A stretch of 64,000 nucleotides of DNA, taken from contig JAMYGW020000009.1 in NCBI GenBank assembly GCA_025617375.2, positions 1,302,001 through 1,366,000 of the forward strand, in the 5' to 3' direction. Under the pieces are notes generated by a model. It saw nothing but the letters and a program-made list of their open reading frames with translations, searched no databases and was not told the DNA's origin. Below, piece after piece: positions 22,024 through 34,143 of this stretch (positions are counted from its first letter, which is position 1; every line of letters begins with the position of its first letter). Source of the stretch: Acarospora socialis (Eukaryota; Ascomycota; Lecanoromycetes; Acarosporales; Acarosporaceae). Made by a program: the position numbers and the translations under genes.

Positions 22024-23134
22024 CTGAAAGGTCGGTGGACGATTCACGGGCATCTTTAAGGATCTTAAGCGAGCTACACAAATGAATATCATGAGTGTTG
22101 AGGTGCTGATTGTGTTAGAACTAACGGGCATGCCGCCCTAACCTTCCATTGGCATGAGGATATGAACAATACGAACCCTTCCGTGGAGATAGACTTCGCA
22201 GCCTTCGACTGCCCTGAACGCAAACCTCTTGCCACCGTGGAGCTCTTCAGGAAGCATCCTGATGCACACTGCTGGGGAAGTTGAATGACTCAAATGCGGT
22301 AGGTATCTACAAGGTAGCCAAACCGGCCCCAAAAATGAAAAAGGAGCAGACTCTACCCCCAAGGCTCAATATGCATTCCTTTAACGCTTTGCAACAGTCA
22401 AATCCTGCAATGCCACCGACAACACTTCGAGGAGGTTGCTGAATTGCAAGCACAACAATGCGGTCAGCCATGATTCTCCGAACCAGCCCGGCGTCAAACA
22501 TCTCAGACATTCTCGACTTCAACACACAGTCCTGCTGACAACCTTCCTTCTGCTGTTCAGAAGCTAGCACTTTCCCGGCAGTAGGAAAGCGTTCACTCCA
22601 TCAACTACCTAGATGGCCAAGCCGCGTCGGTATATAGAGACCATTCCATAGCTCGCCTCCATTCATCTCCGCGTCTTACCATCTCACATTCAAGTTATGA
22701 GAATCTGACCTTCCGCCGTCCATAATGTAGCAGCAAGTCTTCCTCAGAAGCAAAGAAAGTGAAAGTCACACTACATCATACTCTTCCTTCCATCCTGTAC
22801 CTGTAGTCTTCCGCAATACGTTCATAGGTCACATCAGTCTCCAGAAGCGCGTACTTCTCAACCATCCCTCACGGTTCTCAGCTCAGGCACGATAGCCAGA
22901 CTGTAAACTACATCTCCTGTACAACACTGTTTCTCGTGGTTACAGACGCGTATGTGAGCTAACGAGCTCTGAATTGTCAGATTTTTACGTACTTGAAGGC
23001 CCTACAGAGGAGCTTATTGTAGACCTGCATGCGAGGAAACGCCTGGAAACTGTAGTGCTGAGCAACGTAGTCGGTGAGACTGTGTCTCTAAGTTTACAGC
23101 ACACCTATCTTCTAAACTCTCGGCCAGATAGGTA
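22024..23134. other. Intergenic or upstream exons of the hypothetical gene; left flank of the Tc1 element
   Basis: Minus-strand frames at 22138-22362 and 22307-22570 could be 5' exons of the hypothetical gene, but I could not join them in phase with good splice sites. From 22620 to 23132 nothing coding is visible. The TA at 23133-23134 is the target-site copy next to the Tc1 element. Confidence 0.35.
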
Positions 23135-23186
23135 CGAGGATTTAGTATTTAGTCATGTATCGTACCATAAGCGAGGGCAACCACCA
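23135..23186 (+). repeat. Left terminal inverted repeat of the Tc1 element
   Basis: 52 bp, identical to the reverse complement of 33782-33833, and preceded by TA. It still contains three CG dinucleotides, unlike the neighbouring retroelement DNA. Confidence 0.95.
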
Positions 23187-23264
23187 AATTTCCTGCATTT
23201 CGCGATCAAACTCCATCAAATTACTATACAAATTGCTAGGAAATCAGATAGATTTAGATAATAA

Positions 23265-23879
23265 CTAGTCATGAAACTCATTGCCACCCTCGCAGTCAAT
23301 AACTTGCTGAATGTGACAAGAAAGTGCATCAATTCATGCATTTATGACCTTCACAGGGAGATTTGCCCACTCCTTCCACCAGATTGCATCCATTTCGGGG
23401 ATTCTAGTAGAAATATGTCTGTAATTCTTCACTTAGTAGACACATGAATTGGAGATTCTAGCAGGAAATTACCTGTGTCTTCCCACTTGTTGTCACACCC
23501 ATGCCCAGGCATGCTCAATGGCATTAAGGTCAGGTGAGCATGGCGGCCATAGCAGTTTTTGAATTTCATAGGCCTCAAAGACCTCCTGATTTCAAGACTT
23601 ATTATGAACAGATGCATTATCTTTCACAATCAGAACAGAATGTTCACTCTTCTTCAATTTGACTGCAAAAGGCAGTAGTAATGGGTGAAGAACACACTCA
23701 TGATGTTGGAATCAATCAATGTCTTCTCTGCTTCTATTGCCATGCTTCTTGAGATCAGGGTGAAATTCAGAAAATTTTCCATGTTGTTTTCTGTCTTTCT
23801 CATTCAAATCCAGCTGTTTTAGATCTTGTTCTGCAAGATATTTAGTTCTAAGGCAGAAAAGATCTGCAGCATTCTTCTG
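23265..23879 (-). pseudogene. Tc1 transposase, C-terminal half
   Basis: Continuation of the transposase beyond the insertion. The second catalytic Asp lies in VKDNASVH (near 23620). The third acidic residue is in PCSPDLNAIEHAWAW (near 23520), the classic Tc1 D-D-E signature. The frame ends near 23265 with VIDCEGGNEFHD, a usual Tc1 C-terminus. There are in-frame stops within it. Confidence 0.85.
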
Positions 23880-24194
23880 TGTTATGGCCATACCCCAAGG
23901 AAATAGTGTAACAGAAGATACATCGGGGGCAGGTGTAATTCTGAGCATGAAATGATGAAACATCAGGCATTCCCTCATGAGCATGTGCTGAGAGCACATC
24001 AGAACACTGGAACACTGAGCATGCCAGTGTGTCTATTTCTATATAGTAGGATCAATTCCCTTATGAAACTGACTGTGTTCAACTCATCTAATTATGCAAT
24101 ACAAAGCTACTGTTTATCTAGAACCTTTGAACCCTTATATCAAGAAGCATAAACTCTAGCCCTATAACTGAGGAATCTCAGTTGGGATGTAACA
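23880..24194 (+). repeat. 5' LTR of gypsy A1
   Basis: 315 bp starting TGTTATGGCC and ending GATGTAACA. It is the same length as the 3' LTR; the differences appear to be mostly C/T and G/A. Confidence 0.9.
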
Positions 24195-25584
24195 CTTTGA
24201 ACACCCTCACAATATAAGAAATGTCATTCAAAGAATCAACCTCAGATGGTGTGTCACAGAGCACTGAATCAACAAAGATGATTAATGTTGATTCTGAAGT
24301 ACTCAAAGTCAAGACACTGAAGAACTTTATGAATAATCAATGAAATCTGAGGCAATTCCTTGCCCAACTAGATCTGTATGTTGAATTCAACATGAAGAAG
24401 TTTTCAAGCAATATTGACAGAGTCTTATTCACAATATCCTACCTAAAGAACACCACATTTAACTGAGTTGAACTCAAGCTCAGAGAGTTTCTGACCATGA
24501 ACTCAAGGAAGAAAGAAGCAAACACCTCATATATCAGTCATTGAGAATGATTCAAGAAGAAGCTTAAAGTGATTTTTGAGATAGTGAATGAGAAACATGC
24601 AGCAGAACAAAAGATACACACATTATGACAAGAAGAATTCACAGTCAAGTATGCAGCAGAGTTTCAACAACTTGCAGCACTCACACAGTGAAATATGAAT
24701 CAGTTAACATCAACATACTATTGAGACTTGAAAGAATCTATCAAGAACAAGATTGCACAAAACAAGTGACTCAATGACTTGCAGAAATTAATCAATCAAA
24801 CAATCATGATAAATGATCATCAATGAGAACATCAGATGAAAAAAAGAGACTACTGACATCAAAAATGAATGAGTAAACTCTCAAGAAAAAATCAGGGGCA
24901 ATCATACCTGAATCTCATGAATCTTAATGCAGTTGAGAAGCACCATCAGAAGTCATAAAGAACTAGATGAGTGAAGTCTGAATGCTGAACAGAGCAATTC
25001 AGTAAATCTCAGATAACACTGTGAAATGAAATGTGAACATATTACAACTGCAGAAAAACTGAACATCTAGTCTGAGAATGCAATAGATCTTGAATGAAAA
25101 GAAAGAATATTGCAGTAGTAATGATCAAAACAAAAACAAAGAAATCAAGTGTAGTGCATGACATTCTAAGTTGAACAGTCTGTTATGACAATATGTGCTG
25201 AGCACATATGAGTGCAAAAGATAAAGTCAGATGATATTCACAGAGATTACACAAAGATGTGAAGAATAGACACAACACAATGAGTTAATCAATCTATGAG
25301 AAAGAATTAGCTATTCTTATCAAGAAAAATGTTCTTGATGCTGAGATTGAAGAGATCAATACTTGAGAAACTCAGATAGAAGAAGACTACAGTGATAGCA
25401 TCTGACAAGCACTGAATTTGAATGCAGATCAGAAAGAAATTGATGAATGAAAAGTCAATATGAAGATGAAGAAAGAATATCAGCACTCTGAGAATCAATG
25501 TCAAGCATTGAAGAAAGAAAAGCTTCAATTCAAGAAGCAAGAGCTTGAACAGAAGATGCAAGTCTGAAAACAGAAAGTGCAACA

Positions 25585-25901
25585 TGTTATGTCTCAACTG
25601 AGATTTCTTGGTTATAGGGCTAGGGTTTATGCTTCTTGATATAAGGGTCCAAAGGTTCTAGGTAAACAGTAGCTTGTTATTGCATAACTAGATGAGTTGA
25701 ACACAATCAATTCCATAAGAAAATTGACCCTACTATATAGAAATAGACACACTGACACACTCAGTGTTCCAGTGTTCTGATGTGCTCTTTGACACATGCT
25801 CATGAGAAAACACCTGATATTTCATCATTTCATGCTCAGAACTACACCTGCTTCAGGTGTAGCTTCTGTTATGTTACTTTTCTTGAGATATAACTGTAAC
25901 A
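25585..25901 (-). repeat. LTR of the inner family-A element (left; its 3' LTR)
   Basis: 317 bp, reverse orientation, similar over its whole length to the A1 LTRs. Confidence 0.85.
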
Positions 25902-25978
25902 TCATTTCTTCTCTTCAGGCACTAGTTCTTTAGAGTTTATTTAAGTGAGAGTATTTATCTGCATTCATTCATCAATCT

Positions 25979-26293
25979 TTGATGATGCATCTGAAATTCA
26001 AAAATTGTCTTTGCCTTGTCAATATCATCTTTCATAAAGAAAATCCTGCACTTGTTTCTTGTGATTGCTGTCTTAGCATCAGTCTCTCTTGTATTGTGAT
26101 GTCTCTCAATTCTTCAGTGTCATATTTGATTGAGTTCATAACATTAAATGTTATCTCTTGTGAGTTTTCAAGAATTGAGATCTTCACACAGGTTTCCTCA
26201 TTGATTCTTTCTATGACTTCATTCATCATTTGTATGTTGAATGAACAGCACACTTGCTGTGTCACTAGTTCTAACATGTTGACTATTCATTGA
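25979..26293 (+). other. Antisense reading frame of the inner family-A element
   Basis: In this inverted copy the antisense frame lies on the + strand. It begins like the A1 and A2 frames (LKFKNCLCLVNIIF, then NPALVSCDCC) and then runs into unrelated sequence of the shortened element. Part of a fossil element. Confidence 0.5.
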
Positions 26294-28230
26294 CTTATGA
26301 TGTTACTGTCTGCTTCAAAATTCACCAATATGTTGATCTGATGTTCATTGATCATGATTTTGATTCATATTCTATGATCATTGTTTTGTCTTTGAGATGT
26401 CACTAGCTTCTTTTTCTCTAGTCTTGTTGAGGAAGCTTTTCATTTTTTGACTCACTTGATTGTTCAGCTCATCTTCAAAGTTCTTGAAATCATCTGAGTT
26501 TTCTTTCAACCATAAGGTTTGCATACTCTAAACTGTGCTGTTCAATGCATCTTTCTGAATGTAGTTGGGGTTTATACTGATTGTACTTTATCTGCAACTG
26601 ACTCTCAAAGACTCTTACTCTTTGCAGAAATTTAAGTGATATATACTCTTCACTGAAGATTCATCTATCTTCATTCTGTGTGGTATATTCTTCAGGTAAG
26701 TGTATCTCAACTTTGTGACTCTTTGTTTTTCAAACAAGAGATTTAGATAATACTGCATAGTCATTGCTGAGACATTCATCTTTAACAGCTGTTGTCAGCT
26801 TCTCTAGCTGATCATATATCTTTTGCTCTTTTGTGTTTTTGTGTTGTGCTTTCTGTTTCTGGGCTTGTATCTCTTGCTCAAGCTCTTGTTTCTTGAATTA
26901 AAGTTTTTCTTTCTTCAGTGCTCAGTATTGGTTCTCAGAGTGCTGATATGCTGTCTTCAGCTTCATATTGACTTCTTATTCATCAATTTCTTTCTGGTTC
27001 ACATTCAAATTTAGTGCTTGTCAGATGCTATCACTGTAGTTCTTTTTCACCTGAGTTTCTTGAGTATCAGTTTCTTTGATCTTGTCATTAAGAACATTTT
27101 TCTTGGTAAGAATAGCTAATTCTTTCTTGTAGGTTAATTGACTTGTTGTGTCATATCTATCTCTCACATCTTTGTGCAGTCTCTGTGAATACCATTCAGC
27201 TCTGTTCTTTGCACTCATATGTGCTCAGCACATATCATCATAACAGGTTGTTCAACTCAGAACATCATACACTACACTGAGTTTCTTTGTTTTTGTTTTG
27301 ACTGTTACTGCTGCAACATTCTTTCTCTTCATTCAAGGTCTGTTGCACTCTTGGGTGAGGTGTCTGAGTTTTTCACAGTTATAACATGTTTGTGTCTCAT
27401 TTCACAGTGTTATTTGAGACTTATTGAATCACCCTGTCTGACATTCAGACTCTGCTTGTCTAGCTTTTTATGACTTTTGATGATGCTTCTCAATCACATT
27501 AAGATTCATAGAGTTCAGGTATGATTGTCTTTGATTTTTTTTCTGAGACTTACTCATTCATCTTTGTTGTCAGTAGTTCTTTCTTTTCATTTGGTGTTCT
27601 CATTGATGACTGTCTATCATAATTGTTTGATTGATGAGTTCTTGTAAGTCATCAAGTCTCTTATCTTGTGCAATCTCATTCTTGATAGACTTCTTCAAGT
27701 CTCAATAGTATGTTGATGTTAACTGATCTGTGTTTCATTGTGTGAGTGCTGCAAGTCATTGAAACTCTGTCACATACTTAACTGCAGATTCTTCTTGCTG
27801 TAATGTGTGAATCTTTTGTTTTGTTGCACATTTCTCATTCACTACCCCAAAGATTACTCTAAGCTCTTTCTTGAACTGTTCTCAGTGACTGATATATGAA
27901 ATGTTTGCTTCTTTCTCTCTTGAGCTTATGATCAGAAACTCTCTGAGCTTGAGTTTGACTCAGTCAAATGCTGTGTTCTTCAGGTAGAATATTGTGAACA
28001 AGACTCTGTTGATATCACTTGAAAACTTCTTCACATTGAATTCAATGTACAGGTTTAGTTGGGCAAGAAATTGTCTCAGATTTCATCAATCACTCATAAA
28101 GTTCTCTAATGTCTTGACTTTGAGTACTTCTGAATTGACACTAATTGTCTTCATTAGTTCAGTACTTTGTGACACACCATCTGAGATTGACTCTTTGAAT
28201 GACATTCTTATATCATGAGAGTGTTCAAAG

Positions 28231-28547
28231 TGTTATGTTTCAACTGAGATTTCTTGATTATAGAGCTAGAGTTTATGCTTCTTGATATAAGGATTCAAAG
28301 ATTCTAGATAAACAGTAGCTTGTTATTGCATAACTAGATGAGTTGAACACAATCAATTTCATAAGAGAATCAACCCTACTATATAGAAATAGACACACTG
28401 ACACACCCAGCATTTCAGTGTTCTGATGTGTTCTTTGACACATGCTCATGAGAAAATGCCTGACATTTCATCATTTCATGCTCAGAACTACACCTGCTTC
28501 AGGTATAGCTTCTGTTATGTTATTTCTCTTGAAGTATGATCATAACA
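28231..28547 (-). repeat. LTR of the inner family-A element (right; its 5' LTR)
   Basis: 317 bp, reverse orientation, similar to 25585-25901, followed by the CAACA duplication. Confidence 0.85.
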
Positions 28548-31500
28548 CAACACAAAAGTATGAAAGAAAAAGAGACATATGATCAGCTAGAAAAGCTGAT
28601 GATAACTGTTAAAGATGAATGTTCTGACAGTGATGACACAGTATTGTTAAGATTTCTTGTTTGAAAAACAAAGAGTCACAAGATCAAGATATGCTTACCT
28701 GAAGAATATATCACACAGAAAAAAGATAGATGAATCTTCAGCAGAGAGTATATATCACTCAAATTTCTGCAAAGAGTAAGAGTCTGCAAGAGTCAGTTGC
28801 AGATGAAATATAATTAGTATGAATTCTGACTACATTCAGAAAGACACATTGAGCAATACAGTCTAAAATATGTGAATCTTATGATCAGAAGAGAATCTAG
28901 ATGATTTTAAGAACTTTGAAGATGAGCTGAGCAGTCACATGAGTCAAAAAATGAAAAGCTTTCTCAATGAGACTAGAGAATCAGGAGCTAGTGGCATCTC
29001 AAAGACAAAACAATGATTATTGAATATGAATCAAAATCACAATTAATGAACATCAAATCAACACATTAATGAATTCTGAAGCAGACAGTAATCTGATAAA
29101 TCAGAAAACAATTGATATGTTAGAATTAGTGACACAGTGAACACACTATTCATTCAACATACAAATGACAAACAGAGTCATCAAAAGAATTGATGAGAAA
29201 ATCTGTGTGAAAGTCTCAATTCTTGAAAACTCACAAGAGATAATGTTTGACATTATGAAGTCAATCAGATACAATGCAATACTAGAGATGTCTTGATTGT
29301 GCAGAAGAAATTCAAGAATCAACTGAGTTATGAAAGAAATATGTGCAGTTAAGAACACATATCAGATTCTCAAACAATCAGAAATGAGCTTATCAGAGTA
29401 TAAGTCATGAAATCATGAAATATTGCTATTGAATGAAAAGCAACCTAAGTGAATGTCATTATACTCAATGAGTGAGAATCAACTCAAGAAAGTAAAAACT
29501 TACCTTGATGAGAATCTGAAGAGAGAATTCATCAAATCATCAAAATCATTGACAGAATACCTGATTCTGTTTGTACTGAAGAAAGATGACAAGAAATGAC
29601 TATGTGTCAATTATAGACAACTCAACAAGATAACTCATCAAGACAGTTATTTTCTATCATTGATAGAAGAGTTGCAAGATCAGTTAGACAAGACTAAGTG
29701 GTTTATGAGCTTAGATCTTAAGAAGACTTACTATCAAGTGAGAATGAAAGAAGATAAAGAATGAAAAACAGCATTCTGAACAAGATATAAACATTATGAG
29801 TATATTATTATGTCATTTGAGCTGAAGAATGCTCTAGTCATCTTTCAGAGATTGATCAATGACATATTAAGAAAATATCTTGATGATTTTGTGATCATGT
29901 ATCTCAATGATATTCTGATATACTCAGAAGATCTTGAAGAACATTGAGAGCATGTGCAAAAGATATTGACAAGACTCAATGAGAGAGTTCTGTACATGAA
30001 AAAGTCAAAAAGCAGGTTTGAGATCAAGAAAGTTAAGTTTTTAAACTATGTGATTTGATCTGAACAGATCAAGAAAAATTCAAAAAAGATGAAAGTAGTC
30101 AGAGACTGATTGATGTCAAAGAAAATCAAGAAAGTACAAGTCTTTCTAGAATTGATGAATTACTATTGAAAGTTTGTATCAAACTATGCAAGAATTGTGA
30201 AATCACTAATGCATTTGACACACAAAAGTGAAGAATAACATTGAAATAAAGAGCAGAAAGATGTGTTTCACATATTAAAGAAAAGTCTTAGTGAAACAGC
30301 ACACCTGAGAATACTCAATTCAGCATGTGAGAAGACACTGAAAACTGATGCTTCAGATTTCACAGTAAAAGCATGTTTATATCAGATTGAGAAGAAACAG
30401 CAGAGACTCATAGTCTATTGATTTAGAAAACTATCAGAACTCAAGAAAAGATATGAGATTCATGACAAGAAACTTCTTGCAATAGTGAAAGCACTGCAAG
30501 ATTGAAGATCTTATCTTGCAAAAACAAGCAAGTCAGTTCAGATCTACACAGATCACAAGAATCTGAAAAACTTTGCAATGACAAAGCAACTCAATCAATG
30601 ACAGATTCATTGAGCAGAGCAGTTAGCAGATTATGAATTTCAGATTCATTACAAAAAAAGTAATGAAAATAATGAAGCAGATGTCTTGAGCAGATGACTC
30701 AATCATGAGAGTGTACAGATGATACACATCAAAATTCTAAGCAAAGATGACAACAGAATTCTCACAAAGAACTTAGCAGCAACATACAAGATAGAGCAAG
30801 CTTTCTTGATGAATGAAGAACTCATTAAAATGTGTCACTACAGCAGAGTCAGAGAACATCTAAAAGTCAAATGCACTGAGAATCTAGTGCAGAGAAAACA
30901 CAATATTGATGATCTTAGAAATTGAATCATCAAGATGATCACTGTGTGTGATTCATGCTGAAGAAACAAGATCAATCAAGATAGACAATACAACAAAGTA
31001 ACACAACTAGATGCACTGAATGCATCATGAAAGTCAGTTATCATGAACTTCATTACAAAGCTATCATCATCTAAAGATTCAGCATGAAAAGTGAAATTCA
31101 ACAATATACTGATCATAGTGAACAGATTGACCAAGTACACAATGTTCATTTCATTCAAAGAAACTGTGACAGCACCAATATTAACATATACAATACTGAG
31201 AGAATTGATTAGCAATCACAGACTATCAAAAGAATTTATCACTGACAGAGATAAGCTATTTACAAGCAAGTTTTGAAAAATGCTTACAGCAGAGCTTGAA
31301 ATAAAACACAAGATGTTGATAGCATATCACTCACAGACAGATGAGCAAAGCAAATGAATGAATCAAATAATAAAAACATACTTGAGACACTATGTCAATA
31401 AGAATCAGAATGACTGAGTATAGCTGTTGTCAACAGCACAGTTTGTGTACAACAACACAAGAAATGAGATCATGAAAGAGACATCTTTCTATGTGAACTA

Positions 31501-32063
31501 TGACTATGACTCAAAGATATGACAAGATCTCAGAGAACATGAATCACAAAGTCAAAAAGTGATTTTGAATATCACACAGATGAAGAAACTGCATCAAGAT
31601 CTAATGAAATGAATTGAACAACAAACAGAATGAACAACAAGAACAAAATCATTCAAAGAAAAAAAAAGAGTATATCTAAAAACAAACAACATACAGACAA
31701 AGAAGAAGAGCAAGAAGCTGAAGAACAAAAGCATTGAATCATTCAAGATCATATGAAACATCAAGAAGTTAAGCTATGAGCTAGACTTACTCAAGAAAAT
31801 GAGAATACATGCAGTATTTCATGCATTCATGCTACAGCATTGTGACCAGTTCATATCACTTCAAATCATCAAAATGTCTGTCAAACTCAATAAAGAATAT
31901 GAAGTTGAGAACATTCTAGAGAGAAGAATGATTAGTGAGAAAGTTCACTATCTCATCAAATGAAAAGACTATGATATCTCAGAGAATACCTGAAAATCAA
32001 GAGAAAATCTCAAGAACTGCACAAGAACACTTCAACATTTTGAGAAAGAGGGTCAAGGTTAAT

Positions 32064-32522
32064 TCAGAAGGATGAAGACATTGCATTTATAAGTTGTGAC
32101 ATCAAAGAAGAATTTTCATTCTCTGTTCTATCATTATCATCTGCAAGCTCTTCATCAAGACATCTCACTTTTGTGTTGATCTGAGCTTTGAACTGTTTCA
32201 AGATTTTTTGCAATCTAGCAATTCTTGTCAAGAGAGCAAGAAGCTGCTCATTGAGAGTCAGAAAGAGCTCATTCTCAGTTTTTAAATGAGCAGACTCTAA
32301 GAAGTCAAGAGAGAGATCAACACAGAAATGATCTTGACACACACACTCAGCACACTTCACAGACTTCAAGAAGTCAGATGACATCAAAGAATCAGAAGAC
32401 ATCACAATACAAGAGAGATTGATGTCAAGACAACAATCACAAGAAACAAGTGCAGGATTTTCTTTACAGAAGATAGTATCAACAAGGTGAAGATGATTTT
32501 TGAATTTTGAATGCATTGTCAA
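32064..32522 (-). other. Antisense reading frame of gypsy A1 with CxxC motifs
   Basis: A 152-codon open frame on the strand opposite to pol, between the chromodomain and the 3' LTR. It has CDCC near residue 29, later CAECVC, and a Leu/Lys/Glu-rich second half that looks like a coiled coil (LARLQ-type heptads). Related antisense frames sit at the same place in the other gypsy copies in this window. Part of a fossil element; function unknown. Confidence 0.6.
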
Positions 32523-32600
32523 GAAAATGACAGACAGATGCTGATATATACTCTCACTTAAATAGACTTTAGAGAACTAGTGCCTGAAGAGAAGAAATGA

Positions 32601-32915
32601 TGTTATGATCATATCTCAAGAGAATAGTGTAACAGAAGATACATCAAGAGCAGGTGTAATTCTGAGCATGAAATGACAGAACATCAGGCATTTTCTCATG
32701 AGCATGTGCTGAGGGCACATCAGAACACTGAAACACTGGGCATGTCAGTGTGTCTATTTCTATATAGTAGGGTTGATTCTCTTATGAAATCAACTGTGTT
32801 CAACTCATCTAGTTATGCAATACAAAGCTACTGTTTACCTAGAACCTTTGGACCCTTATATCAAGAAGCATAAACCCTAGCCCTATAATCAAGAAATCTC
32901 AGTTGAAACATAACA
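32601..32915 (+). repeat. 3' LTR of gypsy A1
   Basis: 315 bp starting TGTTATGATC and ending ACATAACA, followed by the TTCTG target duplication. Confidence 0.9.
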
Positions 32916-32920
32916 TTCTG

Positions 32921-33727
32921 CTTCAAAGCAGTCTCTGCATCTTGCTTTTCTTGCTGTAAATTGAAGAGTGTGATTAGTTATGCATACAAATTGAGTGTAA
33001 AACTAATCTCTGTCTCTGTGTGATAAACATGACATGAATTTTTTGCATCATAGACAAAGCAACCCCAGAATTGCAGCTTTGAGTATTTAGTCTGATGTCT
33101 GCGCACAACATCTGGAGAATACAGCTTCTTTTTGGCTGTCTTTCTTCAAAGTTTGTGATATTCTTGTTGTTCTCTCACTTTCACAGCAGTTTTGTTTGTG
33201 AAAATCATGCTTCATCAGTCAAAATCTTGATGTTTTAGGGCAAATTTCAGTCTAGTTTCCTTCTGTTTTTTGGAGAGCACAGGCTTAAGAGAAGAATCTC
33301 TTCATGCATAGTCCCTGTCATAGAGCAATTGCTGCAGAGTGAAAGAAGAAATCTGAAAATTTAGCTGTTTTAGTACATTATTTACCTGTCATTCTCAAGA
33401 ATCCCCATTCTCCATCACTTTCTTCACAATTTTGTCCTTTTCCTGTTCAGAAAGTTTCTTGGGCTGCCCACTTTGAGGTTTGCTGGTGTAATTCTCTAGT
33501 TCTTGCAGTGGTAAATCTGCCTTAGAAGTCTTGTTGTGAGCAGCTTTGACAATTCAACAAACAGTAGGCTGTGGGATGCCAGTTTTCTTTGCCACTTCAT
33601 GTGTGGTTTTTCCTAGCTTTTTGCATAGTGTGGCTATATAAACTCACTTTGGGACACTGATTTCTCTGCAAGATGTCTTATGAGGTTTAGGGTGGCAGTC
33701 TTTTGTATCATGATGAATTTGTGGCAT
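32921..33727 (-). pseudogene. Tc1 transposase, N-terminal half
   Basis: Starts at the minus-strand ATG at 33727 (MPQIHH...). An HTH region reads KTTHEVAKKTGIPQPTV, followed by the GRPR-like linker SGQPKKLSEQEKDKIVKK. Further on, the first catalytic Asp lies in a TDEA-like context near 33215, and LQFWGCF follows near 33060, as in Tc1 transposases. Several in-frame TGA/TAG codons break it. The coding sequence continues at 23874 on the far side of the inserted gypsy element. Confidence 0.85.
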
Positions 33728-33781
33728 TGTAATGCATACAAATTTGTACTGTTTACAATGTGAAGTTGTTGTTTACTATGG

Positions 33782-33833
33782 TGGTGGTTGCCCTCGCTTA
33801 TGGTACGATACATGACTAAATACTAAATCCTCG
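33782..33833 (-). repeat. Right terminal inverted repeat of the Tc1 element
   Basis: 52 bp, the exact reverse complement of the left end, followed by TA at 33834-33835. Confidence 0.95.
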
Positions 33834-33835
33834 TA

Positions 33836-34143
33836 CTCGTAGATTCTGCTGATCAGTCGAGTAGAGGTTGGAAGCACATTGTTAGAATGTGCTAGAGGAT
33901 CATCAACATCTTGCCATTCTCAGTCATTTACGGACCGCCAAAGGCGCCAGTGACGAGGAAACTCAATCTGTAACATGCTTCAGATATATCTGCCTATATA
34001 CATTCTGTCTCCCATCCCGCTGCCTCGCAAGTCCTATGTACAATCAACATCATGACAGCCCCAATCGCACGATAGAAATTATATACGCAACGCTCGTGTC
34101 GTCAGACCCAAAGAAATTCGTCTAAAGTTTTTGAAAAAGCCCA
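33836..34143. other. Spacer between the Tc1 element and the TRK gene
   Basis: About 310 bp of host DNA with normal base composition and CG dinucleotides. It should contain the TRK 3' untranslated region. Confidence 0.4.

Larger units (their letters stand above)
25585..28547 (-). mobile_element. Short inverted gypsy of family A inserted inside A1
   Basis: 317-bp LTRs at both ends (25585-25901 and 28231-28547), in reverse orientation, flanked by CAACA target duplications (25580-25584, 28548-28552). Total about 2.96 kb. It contains the region next to the 3' LTR, including the antisense frame, and gag-like sequence, but little or no pol, so it is a short non-autonomous derivative. It is a heavily mutated fossil and younger than A1, which it interrupts. 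Confidence 0.9.
23880..32915 (+). mobile_element. Ty3/gypsy chromovirus, family A copy 1 (A1), nested in the Tc1 element
   Basis: Two 315-bp LTRs (TGTTATG...TAACA) bound the element, and TTCTG target duplications lie at 23875-23879 and 32916-32920. Without the inner insertion it is about 6.07 kb. Parts in order: gag-like region (24.2-25.6 and from 28.55 kb), protease region (about 29.1-29.4), reverse transcriptase (29.55-30.05, LCVNYRQLN-like), RNase H (30.3-30.65), integrase with zinc-binding region and core (30.8-31.65), chromodomain (31.88-32.03), an antisense frame (32.06-32.52) and the 3' LTR. It is a fossil: structurally complete but broken throughout by very many changes. CG dinucleotides are almost absent. 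Confidence 0.9.
23135..33833 (-). mobile_element. Tc1-type (Tc1/mariner) DNA transposon, split by a nested gypsy element
   Basis: Perfect 52-bp terminal inverted repeats (23135-23186 and 33782-33833) begin CGAGGATTTAGTATTTAGTC and are flanked on both sides by the TA target duplication (23133-23134, 33834-33835). Subtracting the gypsy insertion and its 5-bp duplication leaves about 1,658 bp, a normal Tc1 size. The transposase is on the minus strand and lies in two parts either side of the insertion. The ends are intact, but the transposase carries several in-frame stops and is interrupted, so this copy is not autonomous. The right end lies only about 310 bp from the TRK stop codon. Confidence 0.95.
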
